In this document: in pieces, positions 32,030 through 43,688 of the stretch
Numbering within the stretch: position 1 is the stretch's first letter
Layout: each line of letters begins with the position of its first letter
Origin: Arcuatula senhousia
Lineage: Eukaryota > Mollusca > Bivalvia > Mytilida > Mytilidae
NCBI GenBank assembly: GCA_963971305.1
Contig: OZ020308.1
Coordinates: 25,387,275-25,451,274 of the forward strand
Direction: 5' to 3'
Length of the DNA: 64,000 bases
Made by a program: the position numbers and the translations under genes
Notes under the pieces: generated by a model
The model's database searches: none
Told to the model about the DNA's origin: nothing
What the model saw: the letters and a program-made list of their open reading frames with translations, nothing else

Positions 32030-33853
32030 AAAGAACCTTAGTGAGCACGCTCACATACCCCACGCGTCCACATAATGGACAGAGAATATCTTTTTCGAGT
32101 TAGGAATAAAAAGTCAGAGTTGTTGTCTTTCCAAGCTGGCTCGTTAAACAGGAAAAAAATGAGTGACAGACCTGACAATGTATCCCACCATATGGGACTC
32201 CTACCTAAAGCTACATACAAAATATCAAAAGCCTAGGATTGATAGTTGCTGAAAAATCTGTGACGAAAATTCTCAACCCTGAAAATTAAGTGAAGAAAAC
32301 CTAAGTTGGCTCGTTTAACAGGAAGTAGTTGATCGACAGACCTGAAAACGTATCCCACCATATGGGACCCCTACCTGAAGCTACATACCAAATATTAAAG
32401 CCTAAAATCTGTGACTAAAATTCTCAACCCGAAAATTAAGTGAAGAAAATCTAAGTTGGAACAGGAAGTAGTTGATTGACAGACCTGAAAACGTATCCCA
32501 CCATATGGGGCCCCTACCTGAAACTACATACCAAATATTAAAGCCTACAATTAATAGTTGCTGAGAAATCTGTGACGAAAATTTTCAACTCTGAAAATTA
32601 AGTGAAGAAAATCTAAGTTGGCTCGTTTAACAGGAAGTAGTTGATCGACAGACCTGAAAATGTATCCCACCATATGGGACCCCTACCCGAAGTTACATCC
32701 CAAATATTAAAGCCTACAATTAATAGTTGCTGAGAAATCTGTGACGAACATTTTCAACCCTGAAAATTGAGTGAAAAAAATCTAAGTCAGCTCTTTAAAC
32801 AGGAAGTAGATAATCGACAGACTTGAAAACGAATCCCACCATATGGGACCCCTACCCGAAGATATATACCAAATATCAAATACCTACAATTAATAGTTGC
32901 TGAGAAATCTGTAACGAAAATTTTCAACCCTGAAAATTTAGTGAAAAAAGTGTAATTCGGCTCATTAAACAGGAAGTAGATGATCGACAGACCTGAAAAC
33001 GTATCCCACCATATGGGACTCCTACCTAAAGCTACATATAAAATGTCAAAAGCCTATGATTGATAGTTGCTGAAAAATCTGTGACGAAAATTCTCAACCC
33101 TGAAAATTAAGTGAAGAAAATCTAAGTTGGCTCGTTTAACAGGAAGTAGTTGATCGACAGACCTGAAAACGTATCCCACTATATGGGACCCCTACCTGAA
33201 GCTACATACCAAATATTAAAGCCTACAATTAATAGTCGCTGAGAAATATGTGACGAAAATTTTCAACCCTGAAAATTAAGTGAAGAAAATCTAAGTTGGC
33301 TCGTTTAACAGGAAGTAGTTGATCGACAGACCTGAAAACGTATCCCACCATATGGGACCCCTACCTGAAGTTACATACCAAATATTAAAGCCTACAATTA
33401 ATAGTTGCTGAGAAATCTGTTACGAAAATTTTCAACCTTGAAAATTAAGTGAAAAAAATCCAAGTCAGCTCTTTAAACAGGAAGTAGATGATCGACAGAC
33501 CTGAAAACGAATCCCACCATATGGGACCCCTACCCGAAGATATATACCAAATATAAAATACCTACAATTAATAGTTGCTGAGAAATCTGTTACGAAAATT
33601 TTCAACCCTGAAAATTTAGTGAAAAAAGTGTAAGTCGGCTCATTAAACAGGAAGTAGATGATCGACAGACCTGAAAACGTATCCCACCATATGGGACCCC
33701 CACCTGAAGCTACATACCAGACATCAAAAGCCTAGGATAAATAATAGCTGAGATATCTGTTACGAAAATTTTGATCACAGACAGACGGACGGACGGACAG
33801 ACGGACCAGTCAAAAACATTATACCCTTCGCAACTTCGTTGCGTGGGGTATAA
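32030..33853 (-). repeat. Family C repeat array (about ten monomers of about 170 bp) inserted into family B
   Basis: Read on the minus strand, the head at 33822-33853 is TATACCCCACGCAACGAAG with its matching arm TTGCGAAGGGTATAA, then TTTTTGACTGGTCCGTC and (GTCC)n. Monomers follow with CTTCAGGTAGGGGTCCCATA, CAGGTCTGTCGATCA and CTACTTCCTGTT. The far end has the inverted head arm GCGTGGGGTATGTGAGC and the terminal hairpin GTGAGCGTGCTCAC at 32041-32054. Monomers recur at about 32131, 32305, 32459, 32617, 32790, 32960, 33128, 33298, 33467 and 33638. Confidence 0.9.
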
Positions 33854-33889
33854 TAAAATCAATTGCAGATAGAGAAAATTCAAAAACAA

Positions 33890-34680
33890 TCCTCTTGACA
33901 TGGTAATTTGGCTTAAAAACTTAATAAAGAAAGGAGACAAGTTGGAAGTTATAGTAAAATCTTTAAATTTGGTGTTTTTTGGTAGAAATATTGATAATTT
34001 GATAGTAACTCTAAAACATTAATCTTTTACTTTTCGACTATTGTATTGTTTCGAAGAATTACAGCGATCAAAAATGTCGGTTTTGTATGATGATATAATA
34101 CTAAATCATTTGTTGTTTGAAGTGTTATGTTGGATTTAGAATCGATATGTTTGATTTTTTTTACATCAATCGATAAATGCTTCTTAGCTAGCTGTCAGTA
34201 ACTGCGAGTGTTCTCAAGGGAGTTCCTTTACGTTTCGTTGTTCTCGTATAGTACTCTTGTCTCAGGTTCTCTCTTGGTGAATTGAACTTTTGATTTTTAA
34301 AGTGTGTTATTTTTGTGCTTTGTACAAGATAAACAATAGGGGGAAGGTTGGGCCCAAAAAATAGTTTAACCCCGCCACATTTTATATGTGCCTGTCCTAA
34401 GCCAGGAATCTTGTCAAAGCTTTTGTTTGTCCTTGTCTACTATCTGTTTTTTTTTGTTTTATGTCCAGAAATGGGTCTTTATTTGATATTCTAGGGATTT
34501 GTTTGAATCTTATGTATTGTATTTTTAGTCTTGGGCCAATGAAAGACGGCGAGCAGTGACCTCTGGTCATGTTGAAGACTGCTGGCTGTTTTCCATTGTG
34601 ATTGTTTAAATTGCCGTTTCTTCAATGTTGGTTGTGTCGCGTACACTTATTCCACATCTCTTTATCGTCTACTGTTCCTG
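33890..34680 (+). repeat. Unrelated interspersed repeat splitting family B
   Basis: About 790 bp not matching family B. It contains GGGCCCAAAAAATAG, TTAACCCCGCCACATTTTAT and GTGCCTGTCCTAAGCCAGG, which resemble a repeat I recognise from mussel genomic sequence. No open frame. Family B monomers resume at CTTAAATGTTTAGCTC. Confidence 0.55.
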
Positions 34681-35394
34681 GCTTAAATGTTTAGCTCATT
34701 TAGCTCTACAAAAGCATTCATAGGGTCCTCTCAAAGGGGTTACACCCCCTTAAAGGTGAAAAATAATGTTTTTTGTCTATAGAATGAAAACTTTTGCAAA
34801 TAGAAAAAGCCGTTGCTTGTCGAAACATTCAGTTCATTAAGCTTTACAAAAGTACCCCCTTAAAGGTGAAAAATAATGTTTTTTGTCTATAGAATGAAAA
34901 CTTTTGCAAATAGAAAAAGCCGTTGCTTGTCGAAACATTCAGTTCATTAAGCTTTACAAAAGTACTCCCTTAAAGGTGAAAAATAATGTTTATTGTCTGT
35001 AGAATGAAAACTTTTGCAGATAGAAAAAAGCCGTTGCTTGCCGAAACATTCAGTTCATTAAGCTTTACAAAAGTCTTCTTTGGGTCGAAGTTGTCAGATG
35101 ACTTCTCAAAGGGGTTATGGTCCATAGAGTAAAGCTTTTTCATGCTTAAACATTCAGCTCAGTAAGCTTTACAAAAGTCTTCATAGAGTCGACGTTCCAA
35201 GATGATCCCTCGAAAAGGGAATATGGGCCTTTAAAGGTGAAAAATAGTGTTTTTAGCTGATAGAATGAAATTATTGCAGATAGAGAAAAGCTTTTTCTTG
35301 CTTAAACATTCAGTTCATTTAGCTATACAAAAGTCTGTATAGGGTTGATATCAAGACCAGGTGAGCGATTCAGGCTCCTGGGAGCCTCTTGTTT

Positions 35395-38151
35395 ACATGT
35401 GATTTACTCAAATTTACGTATTAAAGGAGGTCTTTCATTTCTTTGTTATTAGTATGAATAAAAATCCTGGAACTTTATAGTTTCAATGGATTGTCAGTTG
35501 CATATAGAAATTGACTAATTTTACGTCAATGTTGAAATCTCGACTATAGCTTTGTTTCGTTATTTGGGTCCATGATTAATTTATTATTTTCACCCCCCAC
35601 CTCATACTCGTCTGTCAGGGTTTTCATATGCAAATTAATAAATGAAAAATATAACCCCAAACGCCTGATGCCTGTGATTATTATTTGGTTTGGGCATTTT
35701 AACTTTTATTTCAAGCGTAGAAAACGCAAAGTTTCTGAAATTGTTTCTGCAAATTCGACATTTCTAGCTCGATCCCGAATACCTCATAACGAGCTGAAAA
35801 TACTAAAATAAATGGGATAACTAATCATATTGAAAATATATTCTCAAGTTATCACCAACGGGTTTGTATGCAACTGAAAACCACATTGGAATTATATTTC
35901 ATTATGAAAACAAAGAATTACGAATCAAAATAGAATGCATGCAATGGCTTTTGTTTCGTACATGAAAAATAAATAAGTCTACATATTCTATGTACATGTA
36001 CTAAAATGTAATGGCACATTTCAACGCGAAAGCTGTCCGAGTTTTTTGTTTGACGTTCAAAGAGACCCCACAGGCAGCTCTTCAATTGTAGCAATTTTAA
36101 AGCTTTTAATGTGAAATCATTGCTTTATAAATTTTTACAAGCTTTAGTCGCAAACAACAACCATAGTTGACGGAGATAAAAATATTTACAAAACAGTCAC
36201 CATGTGATGTAGAAATACATTAAATAATGTATAAACTAATTTGTTCTGTTAAAATACGTGTTATTGCTTGACTACTGATTTAAATAATATTTGTTTTCAT
36301 TACTGCTGAATGAGTTATTATTTCCCGATGCAACATTTTTGTGCTGAAAAAATTAATCACAGCTACACACAGTCTCTGTAAAGGAAAAAATAATCTTAAT
36401 TATTAGGATCTTCCTACATACCTCGGGCATATATTAATGATCTTATAATAATTTTGACTCATAATTAGCCTTTTTGTGTTATTGTTATTACTTATTAGCT
36501 CTTCGTATTCAAATGTCTTGTTTGGGGGGGGGGAGAGGGGAGGGCGTCATTTTCAACCTTTTTGGCTAGAGCAGGAATATTATAAAACAAAATATATATA
36601 TATATACAAGTACAAATGTATACATACAGGTTTCACACTCGTTAAATATTTGTCAAAGGAAATGCTCGTTTAGTTTAATTATCTCAGCTCGATGTGATAA
36701 AAATCCGTATCTCATCACTTGTAGTTGTGAAACCTTTTTCTCTAACTGTATAACGTGAAAGTATAGGCCAAAAATTACTAATATAATTAAAACTCATAGG
36801 AAAATTATCCTATTTGTATATCGATTAGCAAACATGTGAAAAAAGTAGTCAAATAAAAAAGGACTACTTTTTATAATTAATTTTAGTTAAAATTAGACAT
36901 CTCATTATCTTCTATTTATATTTAAAAACAAGTTTTAGTGCATTTTTGCATATATTATGTTTGTCCTTTTATTCAGGTGTTCAATCAAAAGTAGGCGCGA
37001 TTTTCACGAGATGCGTATCTAACTGTTGTGTCTCTCGCGGACAGCCAATCAAATTTCGTGAAATTGAATATCACATCGTGCGGAGTGTGATACGCAAAAT
37101 AGTATATTGCACAACAGTTAAAGAAATATCAATATGAAATTCCTAGCTAGAGCTTTTATGATGAGTCTTGAAAAGATGAAATGCACGTAAGGTATGTCAT
37201 AGTTTACTGCCTTGAACTTTTTTGTTGTGATTTTTGTTTTTGATATCCAATGTTACCAGTCTGTGATTTTTTTATGGAAAATGTAGCTGTAATATGAATA
37301 TATGCTTTTTCTTATGGAAATGAAATATCTAAAGCAAGTATCTAATAAATAATTTTTATTTATATCCAGCTGTTAAACTTTTGATGAAATCCATATGATA
37401 AGAAATACTCGAGGGATGTATTCAGTGTTGAAAGCATAAACATCTTTTTAAAAAATCAAACTTTCATCTTCAATAAAAGATTACTTTGCATTTATAATTG
37501 TAAAATTGACAATGACAATATGAGGTGGGCAATTTTTACATTTATATTGTATGTCTACTGCATGGTTCAATTCAACTCGTATGCTTCTTTACTTAATATT
37601 TGGGGGATGCTTTGGGTTGTCTTTTATTTAATTATTTTGTTATTATAGGTGTTATGTCCCAACGACGACATTTTCGAGTAAGACATTAAGTTTTAAGTCC
37701 GTCCATGCGAAAGTAATTGCGAGAACCGCACAGGGAATTGATTTGACATTTGGCAGGATTGTTTAGTATGACAAAACGTATGCCCTAGAGGGATGTTTCG
37801 CCCTATGGACTTTAAAGCATTTCTGTATGGTGTCCTGTGTTTGGCCTATATGCCTAGATCGCCGAAAGAGATGTTTTAAAAAATTCAATTTTTGGGTTAA
37901 TTATTTACTCCAATTTTGATTTACACAATTGTTTTTTTTTTTACAGTATAACAAGCCGTGACGAATAAGTGCTGATGGTGATAACCCTCCCCGCCAGCTT
38001 TCCTGAGATTTTGTTGAAATTATATGTTTTTAAATAAGAAGACATGCAAATCTAATCGCAACTTTGCTGATATGCATGCGATGCATGGGTTCGGTCGGAA
38101 ATTTAGCCTTAGCGGAAGACATATGGCGGTCAACAAAGGGTTATTTCTGTA
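35395..38151. other. AT-rich intergenic DNA
   Basis: No gene seen. It contains an (AT)n run at 36590-36606. At 37650-37880 there is a worn hairpin-headed repeat: TTATGTCCCAACGACGACAT, then ACATTAAGTTTTAAGTCCGT and a unit with GATTTGACATTTGGCAGG. Confidence 0.5.
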
Positions 38152-38153
38152 TA

Positions 38154-40566
38154 GGCGAGCGGCGGATATCGAAAAAGTCGTCTAATTAAAAAGTTTAAAT
38201 TACCCAAAAACCTCATGAGATTTTTTGAACTCAAATAAAAGGTTGATTATTCTATTTTATGGATATATATGTTTGACAAGTCGAATATGGTCAGAAAATA
38301 TAAAAAAAATGTTGTTATGTACATGTACCCTATGAAAGTCTTTACCGGCTTGATTTTTAAAATTATTTTTTTTTACCTAAAAAACACACACGAAAAAAAA
38401 TTGTAAATCACATCATGAAATATTTTACTCAATTCTTTGTTTGCAATTGAAATTTTCAAAAACAATAATAGTTTTCTACATTTTTTATCGAATTAAAAAT
38501 CACGAATAAAAGTAGCAAAAATACACGTTAATTTTACCTTTTGTTTGTCATTTAAATCAAACAAATTGTATACTTAGATCAAGAAAATGTTGTAAGGCTA
38601 CTTTTTAGTTAAAACTGAATACTTCTGACGAATGATAATAAAGTTATACTTAATTGAATATGTAAGATTTTGAGAAAATTGACTGCAGATGACTCGGAAA
38701 ACTGTCGGAGTGTCCCGTATTTACATTTTAACTATAATCTGATTGATTAGTACTTGTAAGAATTTTCATTTTTTGGTGTAATTATGAAGAATATGTGCTA
38801 GTTTGGGTTTGTGTGAACACAAGAAATTTATTATTTGGTCTTTGCTTTTATTTTTAACCTGCAATGTTTGATAAAAGCAAAGTTTCAAAAATTTGTGAAA
38901 GGTGTACTTGACTTTTGAGGTGCGTTTGATATGTTGAACTGAATAAAAATTGGATTGCAGAAAAACAATAAATTAATGCCGTATATTTTGGCGAAAATAT
39001 TTGAATTATAGTATAACTAATGAGGGGTGGCGAATATCAATTTTAATGTCACGAGTCTCGAATAACGCCAGGATTCAACAAGTGCGACTTGTTCCGCGCA
39101 CGAGTTGAATCCCCTAGCGTTATTCGACACGAGTGACATTAAAATTGATATTCGTCACCCCGAATTAGTTATACTATTTATTATATAGATAATTTTGAAA
39201 AACGTGACTTATAATCATCAAATAATGAAAACGAAAGAAATTATTGATTAATGAATTGTGTATTGCGCAATAATCTCAGTTACTTATTTTTCGCGGGAAA
39301 CTTCACGAGGGTTAGATAAATTCGCACGCGAGTTAGATAAATCCTGGTAATTAACTCCGTGAAAATCTAGAAATTTATTTAACTCGGAAATCACGATCTT
39401 TCACCTATATCTATATAATAAATTATGTTACTAGACTATCTATTTGAAACTAAAAATATAAATTGTGCACGTAAGCATCCAGGAGCAAATCAAGAAATTT
39501 TCGAAAAAAGGGGGAGGGCTCTACATAAAGCATTGTTGTTGAAGATGTTCATGACAGTTTTGCCTGAAATCTATAAGAGTTTTTTTAAACATTTAGTCAC
39601 TAAGCGACATTAAGGGGCTCCCGGAACACCCCACCTGCTGGAGCCGTCAATGTACAATGATTTGGTCGTCTTTTGAACTTATGACTTCACGCTTAAAAAT
39701 GTATAATCTTTGAGCTCAAATTCCACAATGTTCTGGCCATTTTAGAGGCGTCAAACTAATATGTTCTGAAAGCCAAAACTCTTATCTCTCTATTAAGTCC
39801 AAAATATCGCCAAAGGTTTGTAATTAAGTTATAAAACTTAAAAGTTTTTAAAACCTCTATTCGCCACTTAACTCTTATGTGTTTTTTAGTTATTTTTTCG
39901 ATGATTTTCTTTCTTTTTTTCTTTGCAAAGTTATTGTTCTCTACTTAACTAGTTGGATTTAAGATATTGTTGTTGGTTTTTGATTCCTATTCCGTTTTAA
40001 ACGTGTTAATGGTAACTCAGTACACTTTTTATTAAAAACCTAATATTTTGGTATAATCCACAAATGTGGTGTTTTTGAGTCAATGAACACATTTGAACCA
40101 TTTATTTTTTTTACAAACGAAAGATAAGATAATGTTTTACAAATAGAGGGAAAAAGTGAGTGAAAATGTGAATTCTTTTTTTCGCAATTCAAACTTTTAT
40201 ACACAAAAAATCAAAATAATTTGACCCTTTTCTAAAAATAGAAAAATTGACGTAATAAATTTCTTCAAGGAGACCAAAAGTGAATGATTTATATTCAATT
40301 ATATATGTAAGTAATATTTAGTCTTTATTTTCTAACTTTTAACCACATTTTGTAACATTTTAGTTGCCTTAATGTTTGCAGACTCAAACTTTTAGATTTT
40401 GGGTAGTGACCTTTGACCTTTATTTTTTTCATGTTCTGACCAGATTCCAAATGGCAAACATCGATATTATTAAAGCTGAAATATTAAACTATCAATATAG
40501 TTAAAAATATCCCATGAGGTTTTTGGGTAATTTTAATTTTTTTCAAGACCCTTTCCGCCGCTCGCC
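38154..40566. mobile_element. 2.4-kb non-autonomous DNA transposon with TIRs and TA target duplication
   Basis: Left end GGCGAGCGGCGGA (38154-38166) and right end TCCGCCGCTCGCC (40554-40566) are perfect inverted repeats of 13 bp. The homology extends inward, with ATTACCCAAAAACCTCATG at 38200-38218 and its complement near 40510-40530. Both ends are flanked by TA (38152-38153, 40567-40568). I find no transposase frame. Two smaller inverted elements lie inside. Confidence 0.8.
39009..39178. mobile_element. Foldback MITE within the 2.4-kb element
   Basis: TAGTATAACTAATGAGGGGTGGCG...GTCACGAGTCTCGAATAACG is inverted against CGTTATTCGACACGAGTGAC...CGTCACCCCGAATTAGTTATACTA, with arms of about 70 bp around a loop holding GTGCGACTTGTTCCGCGCAC. 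A second inverted pair, ATTTATTATATAGATA (39176-39191) and its complement (39408-39423), flanks the next 250 bp. Confidence 0.75.
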
Positions 40567-40872
40567 TAGTAAATGAAGCGTGGCACTCACGTTTGCCCAC
40601 AACGGTTAGCAGCCAGTCTATACTCTTACGTGGAAACTACATTGAATAAAAGCATCTTATAATATAAAAGGCATTTTAAAATCTATAAGCTATAGTATTT
40701 TAACAATTTTGAAATCGATACACTAATCGCATCATTCACTTTTGGATATACTAAACTTTGTATCTAGATGATTATTTTTGATTTTTAATTTCGCCAGAAA
40801 ATTATGTAACTGTATTATCATAATGAGTCATCAAACCAAATAGCCAAGTAGACTCTGGATACAGTTGAAATC

Positions 40873-41751
40873 ATGACGATTCTAACACTATTTCCTACTG
40901 TTGGCTTGCTGTTCTTTGTAATTATTTTTGAACCAGTATATTCTCTACTGAACATGACAATTAAAACACAGAGGATTTTAATTGACACTGACAAAGTAAT
41001 AGGAGTATATTCCATGAGAAAGGACAAATCGTGTGCTGTGGCTTGTTTGAGATTACGAGAATGTGAGGCAATAAATTACCGACCAGATACAAGGTATTGT
41101 GAACTATTAAAGAACATCACTGGTGGACACTTGGTCGAGAGCGGAACTGCCTGGTTATCAAAGGTAACAGACTGGAATTACGATTGCAAATACGACAATA
41201 AATGTATGGCCACTATACAAAATTCTGACAAATGTTCTTACTTATTTCAATTTGAAAACATTGGTGAACAACAGTCGCTTATATCTGAATTGCGTGGAAA
41301 TATTTCCGTCTACAACGTTGCACTTGGGAAGAAAGCAACACAGATTCCTGACAGCCCTGGAGAACATCGCTTTGATCCCAACAATGCCGTCGATGGTAAT
41401 CTAACAAGCATAAGCCATACTTATCCTCAAGCAAACAACGAGGAGGAGCTGTCCTTACAAGTTGACCTGGGTTCTTTGCATCTCATACGGAGAGTCGAAA
41501 TTTACAATCGTCATAGCAATCACGAGTTTCTTCATGATGTTGAAATTACTATAGGAAAGAACGAGGGGAGCATGGAACTATGTGGTAAGTTTACAGGACC
41601 AGGAACTTCAAACCAACTTCACATCGTTATTGGCTGCTCAACAGACCTCATTGGACAAAATGTCAAACTAGAAATCATGCGACCCGAGAAAAAATATATA
41701 AATATACGTGAACTTGAAGTATATGGTGTAGCTGTTAATGAAATTGATTGA
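40873..41751 (+). CDS. Secreted PAN/apple and fucolectin-like (F5/8C) protein
   Basis: 292 residues in one uninterrupted frame. Residues 1-24 form a signal peptide (LTLFPTVGLLFFVIIFEPVYS). Residues about 30-105 have a PAN/apple-like cysteine pattern (C54, C58, C64, C76 in SCAVACLRLRECEAINYR and YCELLK). Residues 148-287 match the galactose-binding-like fold of fucolectin/F5-8C proteins: NVALGKKATQ, NAVDGN, LQVDLGSLHLIRRVEIYNR, a C237-C255 pair and a final NIRELEVYGV. Such proteins are secreted lectins or matrix-binding factors in molluscs; sugar specificity cannot be read, and the fucose-site residues usual after the IYNR strand are not obvious. Start: ATCATGACG, first ATG before the signal peptide. 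No introns are visible. AATAAA overlaps the stop at 41751 and another lies near 42775. Confidence 0.85.
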   Translation: MTILTLFPTVGLLFFVIIFEPVYSLLNMTIKTQRILIDTDKVIGVYSMRKDKSCAVACLRLRECEAINYRPDTRYCELLKNITGGHLVESGTAWLSKVTDWNYDCKYDNKCMATIQNSDKCSYLFQFENIGEQQSLISELRGNISVYNVALGKKATQIPDSPGEHRFDPNNAVDGNLTSISHTYPQANNEEELSLQVDLGSLHLIRRVEIYNRHSNHEFLHDVEITIGKNEGSMELCGKFTGPGTSNQLHIVIGCSTDLIGQNVKLEIMRPEKKYINIRELEVYGVAVNEID

Positions 41752-43581
41752 ATAAACGGCATATGGCGAATATGTTAGTTTCGTACACAGAAGATTACGG
41801 TGGACGCGATTTTGTGTTGTTGTTTTCATCTTCTTCATGGTCCGTTCATTCTGTGTTAAAATTGAATTAAATTTTAAGTTCACAAAAAGTCCGGTGTAAT
41901 CAGCTAGTGGCATAGCTACGAAAAATTTTGATGATTTCGATATAAATGCCATATGCAATACTCAAAACACTCAAATTCAAAACTGAAATCGTAGGTATTC
42001 GAAAAGGTTGTCAAAGAATTGAATATATGTTAAAATGTGCATGTTAGCGTATTTTTACATTTAAATAATGGAGCAGTAATTATTAGTTTATTGTGATTTG
42101 TATTGGGATTGAAGTCCATTGACAGTTTGCTCATTCTTTCATGCTCAAGAATAACTATATATGGTAACCTCAAAGATTCATTTTAACATTTGAAGTCCCT
42201 TCGAAAATTATTGGAATTTCATGTAAGGTTTAAAAAAAAATAATGAAAATGTGGAATACAATTGGCCAAAGAATCTTAAACATGTATGGATAGAACAATC
42301 GTGCATCTCATTGAGACATCTACTACCTGTTCTCCGAGCCAGCTAAGACTTTTGAACGGGTTTAAAAAATGAGAAAAAAATGGTATCAGTTTTCACGGCT
42401 TTTATATGAGATATTGATTTTAAATATTTTGGGATTATAAATTAACTTTTTTTTCTATTTTCACTATTTATTTCAAATAATGAAAATTTCTACTTTGATT
42501 TGTTAATATGACCTACAGAAATTTAGGTAGTACCAAAGGTGAATTTTGATAACTACAGTAATGTTGTCACCATTTAACTTTGGCTGCATGCAACATTTTC
42601 TGAAATTTTGAAAATACGCAGTGATTTTTGCTTATTCATTCTGAGATAAATAAATTTTAGTTTTAAATTTTCTCAGATTCATTATTGTATATTTGTAAGG
42701 CCAACATAATTATATATTTTTGTATTTTAAATATTATATTGCTTTTAACAAATGATGCATAAGCGTGTTTAATAAATGTATGTCTATTAACTATTCAATT
42801 AAAGCAAGTAACAATTTTTTTTTATGATTTATAAACTTATTTAAAACTTTTTTATATCTTCATTTTATTTTTTATTATATATTTTTTTCTCGTATCTATT
42901 TTTGAAGTAATTTTATAAATGCTACAAAGTCTCAGACTTCCCTGTTTTTTGTTTGTTTGTTTTTTTCTTTTTACATGGTATATTTTATATGATTTATGTA
43001 AGTTTAAAGCGTCTTGTAGGTCAATCATTGGCCAGACATCATTTTGTTTATCATTATGATTATGAATATTGTGATTTTTTTATGTTGTATATATCTGATG
43101 CGTGACACTATAATAAAATAAATCATTATTATATTATTATTATTGAATATGCTTCATAAGATTTTTTTCCTAACAAATTTTACGCTTTAATTAAACCTGA
43201 ATTCAATCTATCATATATCATATTTCATAAACAATAGCCATAAGGGTAAATTATCACCCACGCGGGTAATGATTTTCTATCTATCACCCTCGGCTGCGCC
43301 TCAGTTGAAAATGCTTTTCTCAGGGTATAAATCTACTATATCACCCGCCAAGCTTCACGAGTATCAAATAGGACGTAAACGGTGTCACTGTCGTTAATTA
43401 GAAGAATGTCGATGTGGGTCATTGGCGGGTCCATGGAGTTATGCTATATCATAAACGGCAACGGCCCTGACTTGGTATGGGCATAGGTACCAGAAAAGAA
43501 TGGTAGGTTGAACCAGGATTCAAGGCCCACCAAACCTCCCCCTTTTGCGATCCTTGGGTCCGGTAGTTACACATAACACAA
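41752..43581. other. 3' UTR of the F5/8C gene and intergenic DNA
   Basis: Very AT-rich. Possible poly(A) signals are near 42775 and 43111. I see no further exon or defined repeat. Confidence 0.45.
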
Positions 43582-43688
43582 CACATAAGGCATCTTCGCT
43601 AGCCAAGGGTTACGATCCGCTACCTCTCATCTTGTGAAGATGAGAGATAGCGGATCGTAACCCTTGGCTAGCGAAGATGCACATAAGG
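43582..43688. mobile_element. Near-perfect 43-bp hairpin flanked by a 9-bp direct repeat
   Basis: Arms 43591-43633 and 43637-43679 are inverted copies (CATCTTCGCTAGCCAAGGG ... CCCTTGGCTAGCGAAGATG) with one mismatch and the 3-base loop GTG. CACATAAGG stands directly on both sides (43582-43590 and 43680-43688). Confidence 0.85.

Larger units (their letters stand above)
29377..35394 (+). repeat. Family B repeat, full length, with nested insertions
   Basis: Head AGCTCCCCTGAACCGAAAGTCC plus GTGAGCTA at 29377, a GTCGTCGTC/GTCCG tract, monomers of about 150-170 bp as in 27952-29263, and the 3' end GACCAGGTGAGCGATTCAGG, hairpin AGGCTCCTGGGAGCCT, CTTGTTT at 35394. It is split by a foldback (29648-29807), a family A element (30088-31547), a family C array (32030-33853) and an unrelated repeat (about 33890-34680); B monomer sequence resumes after each one. 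Confidence 0.85.

Noticed and set aside
36946..37137. 63-codon open frame after a TTTATTCAG acceptor-like site
   Set aside because: No matching donor, no domain, and no neighbouring exon in phase.
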